Below, piece by piece: positions 32,489 through 33,414 of a stretch of DNA of 33,414 nt; the first letter of the stretch is position 1; each line of letters starts with the position of its first letter. A model generated the notes under the pieces. That model searched no databases, was not told the DNA's origin, and was given only the letters and a program-made list of their open reading frames with translations. Position numbers and translations under genes: made by a program. The DNA comes from Balneolales bacterium (GTDB taxonomy: Bacteria > Bacteroidota > Rhodothermia > Balneolales > Natronogracilivirgulaceae): contig SLLP01000080.1 in the NCBI GenBank assembly GCA_007133995.1, positions 1 through 33,414 on the forward strand, given 5' to 3'.

Positions 32489-33414
32489 TTAGTTGGATGC
32501 GGTTGCCTCGTCGCGTGTGCGAATGGCCGCTACAGTCCTGGTTTGTTTCCTGAAATAGGTTTCAGCGACACGCTGCAGGTCATCTGCTGTGATTGTGTCC
32601 ATTACATCCAGGTCAGTAAAAATGGCTCTCCAGTCGCCTCTTTTGGACTGTGCTTGAGCAAAATTGAGTGCCATGCCCTGATTGGATGACAGTCCGCGAA
32701 TAACCGATGCCCGTGCGTTGGTGCGAACACGCTGAATCTCGCTTTCCTCAATATTTCCCTCGCGAATAAGGTCCAATTCTTCATAAATTGCTTCCTCTAT
32801 ATCTGCAAGATCCACACCCTGGTTAGGAATGGCGTAAATTACAAACAGTCCGGGGTACCGGCTGCCCGGGAATCCGTTGAATCCACCTATCTGAAGTGCT
32901 TTGCGTTCATCGGTTACCAAGCGGCGATAAAGCCGTGATGTTCGTCCGTCAAAAAGTATGCCACTCAGGATGTCCATGGCGACGGCATCGGGATGGTTTT
33001 CATCCACACTGTGATATCCGATCATGAGAATGGGTTGATTGTCCTCCTCGATGACCAAGCGTCGCTCACCTCTCTGCTCGGGCTCAATGGTAAATACTTT
33101 TGGGGGAGTTTTACCTGCCTCCATGGGCCCGAAGTATTTTTCCGCATAGCTCCGAATCTGTTCAGGATCAACATCACCGGCAACAGAAATAGTGATGTTC
33201 CCGGGCACATAATGGCGCTCGTAAAAATCCAGCGCGTCGCTTATGGTCACAGATTCAATATCGGATGGCCAACCGATCGGCAAATGTTTGTATGGGAAAG
33301 CTGAGAAGGCAGTAGATACGAACTCCTCCATCAGTCTCCCGAATGGTGAATTGTCGATTCTGTCGCGCCGCTCTTCCATAATCACATCCTTTTCCACATA
33401 AAACTCGCGCATCA
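32489..33414 (-). CDS. M16 family zinc protease, catalytic subunit, N-terminal part outside window
   Basis: This is the 3' ~308 codons; the frame runs on past the window edge, so the ATG at 33412 is internal. VIMEERRDRIDNSPFG carries the glutamate that serves as third zinc ligand in M16 peptidases, 70-80 residues after HxxEH, which therefore should lie just beyond the window. The region includes HYVPGNITISVAGDVDPEQI, the typical end of the first half-domain. The second half-domain has MDILSGILFDGRTSRLYRRL followed by VTDERKALQIGGF, where the Arg/Tyr pair of the non-catalytic subunit appears altered, as expected for the catalytic partner. It ends 12 bases before the second M16 gene. The pair probably works in the periplasm. 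Confidence 0.88.
   Translation of the reverse strand, partial: MREFYVEKDVIMEERRDRIDNSPFGRLMEEFVSTAFSAFPYKHLPIGWPSDIESVTISDALDFYERHYVPGNITISVAGDVDPEQIRSYAEKYFGPMEAGKTPPKVFTIEPEQRGERRLVIEEDNQPILMIGYHSVDENHPDAVAMDILSGILFDGRTSRLYRRLVTDERKALQIGGFNGFPGSRYPGLFVIYAIPNQGVDLADIEEAIYEELDLIREGNIEESEIQRVRTNARASVIRGLSSNQGMALNFAQAQSKRGDWRAIFTDLDVMDTITADDLQRVAETYFRKQTRTVAAIRTRDEATASN

Overview
This 33.4 kb window reads as an ordinary bacterial chromosome segment from the Bacteroidota / Rhodothermota / Balneolota neighbourhood. That placement is an inference from gene families and order. It rests on bamA followed by tandem OmpH/Skp genes, an mreB-mreC-mreD-mrdA-rodA operon, few Shine-Dalgarno sequences, and two TAnnTTTG boxes of the Bacteroidota promoter type. 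I see no tRNA, rRNA, CRISPR array, insertion sequence, phage gene or integrase. Nearly all of the DNA is protein-coding.

Layout. 1-3110 (+): the 3' end of bamA, three tandem periplasmic chaperone genes of the OmpH/Skp family, and rnhB. 3204-8705 (-): the complete rod-shape operon, transcribed mreB, mreC, mreD, mrdA (PBP2), rodA. 8845-15103 (-): recA, recX, an AI-2E-family membrane protein, an S66 LD-carboxypeptidase, purN and purH, closely packed and partly overlapping. 15398-16159 (+): a TatD-family DNase. 16382-20345 (-), in visibly more GC-rich DNA: an unrecognised membrane-anchored protein, pdxB, and a two-gene ABC transporter (permease, then ATPase). 20426-25823 (+): pyrimidine-nucleoside phosphorylase, a PspA/IM30 protein overlapping a two-TM coiled-coil protein of unknown function, an enoyl-CoA hydratase, and a CNNM/CorC-type CBS-domain membrane protein whose start is preceded by a degenerate hexanucleotide repeat. 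25835-27094 (-) xseA diverges from 27163-28476 (+) pyrC. 28487-29995 (-): a divergent KamA-type radical SAM protein. 30404-33414 (-): an M16 zinc-protease pair, the upstream one cut by the window edge.

How the genes fit together. The left half is dominated by envelope biogenesis: outer-membrane protein assembly with its periplasmic chaperones, the elongasome, and murein-peptide trimming. The middle combines DNA repair with purine synthesis. The right half mixes nucleotide salvage and synthesis, envelope-stress functions and periplasmic proteolysis.

I did not find a clear-cut new defence or mobile system. The items most worth a second look are the PspA / two-TM coiled-coil pair, the KamA-like enzyme that appears to lack one lysine-binding aspartate, the M16 pseudo-peptidase with an extra LolA-like C-terminal region, the hexamer repeat before the CorC-like gene, and the tail-motif membrane protein upstream of pdxB.
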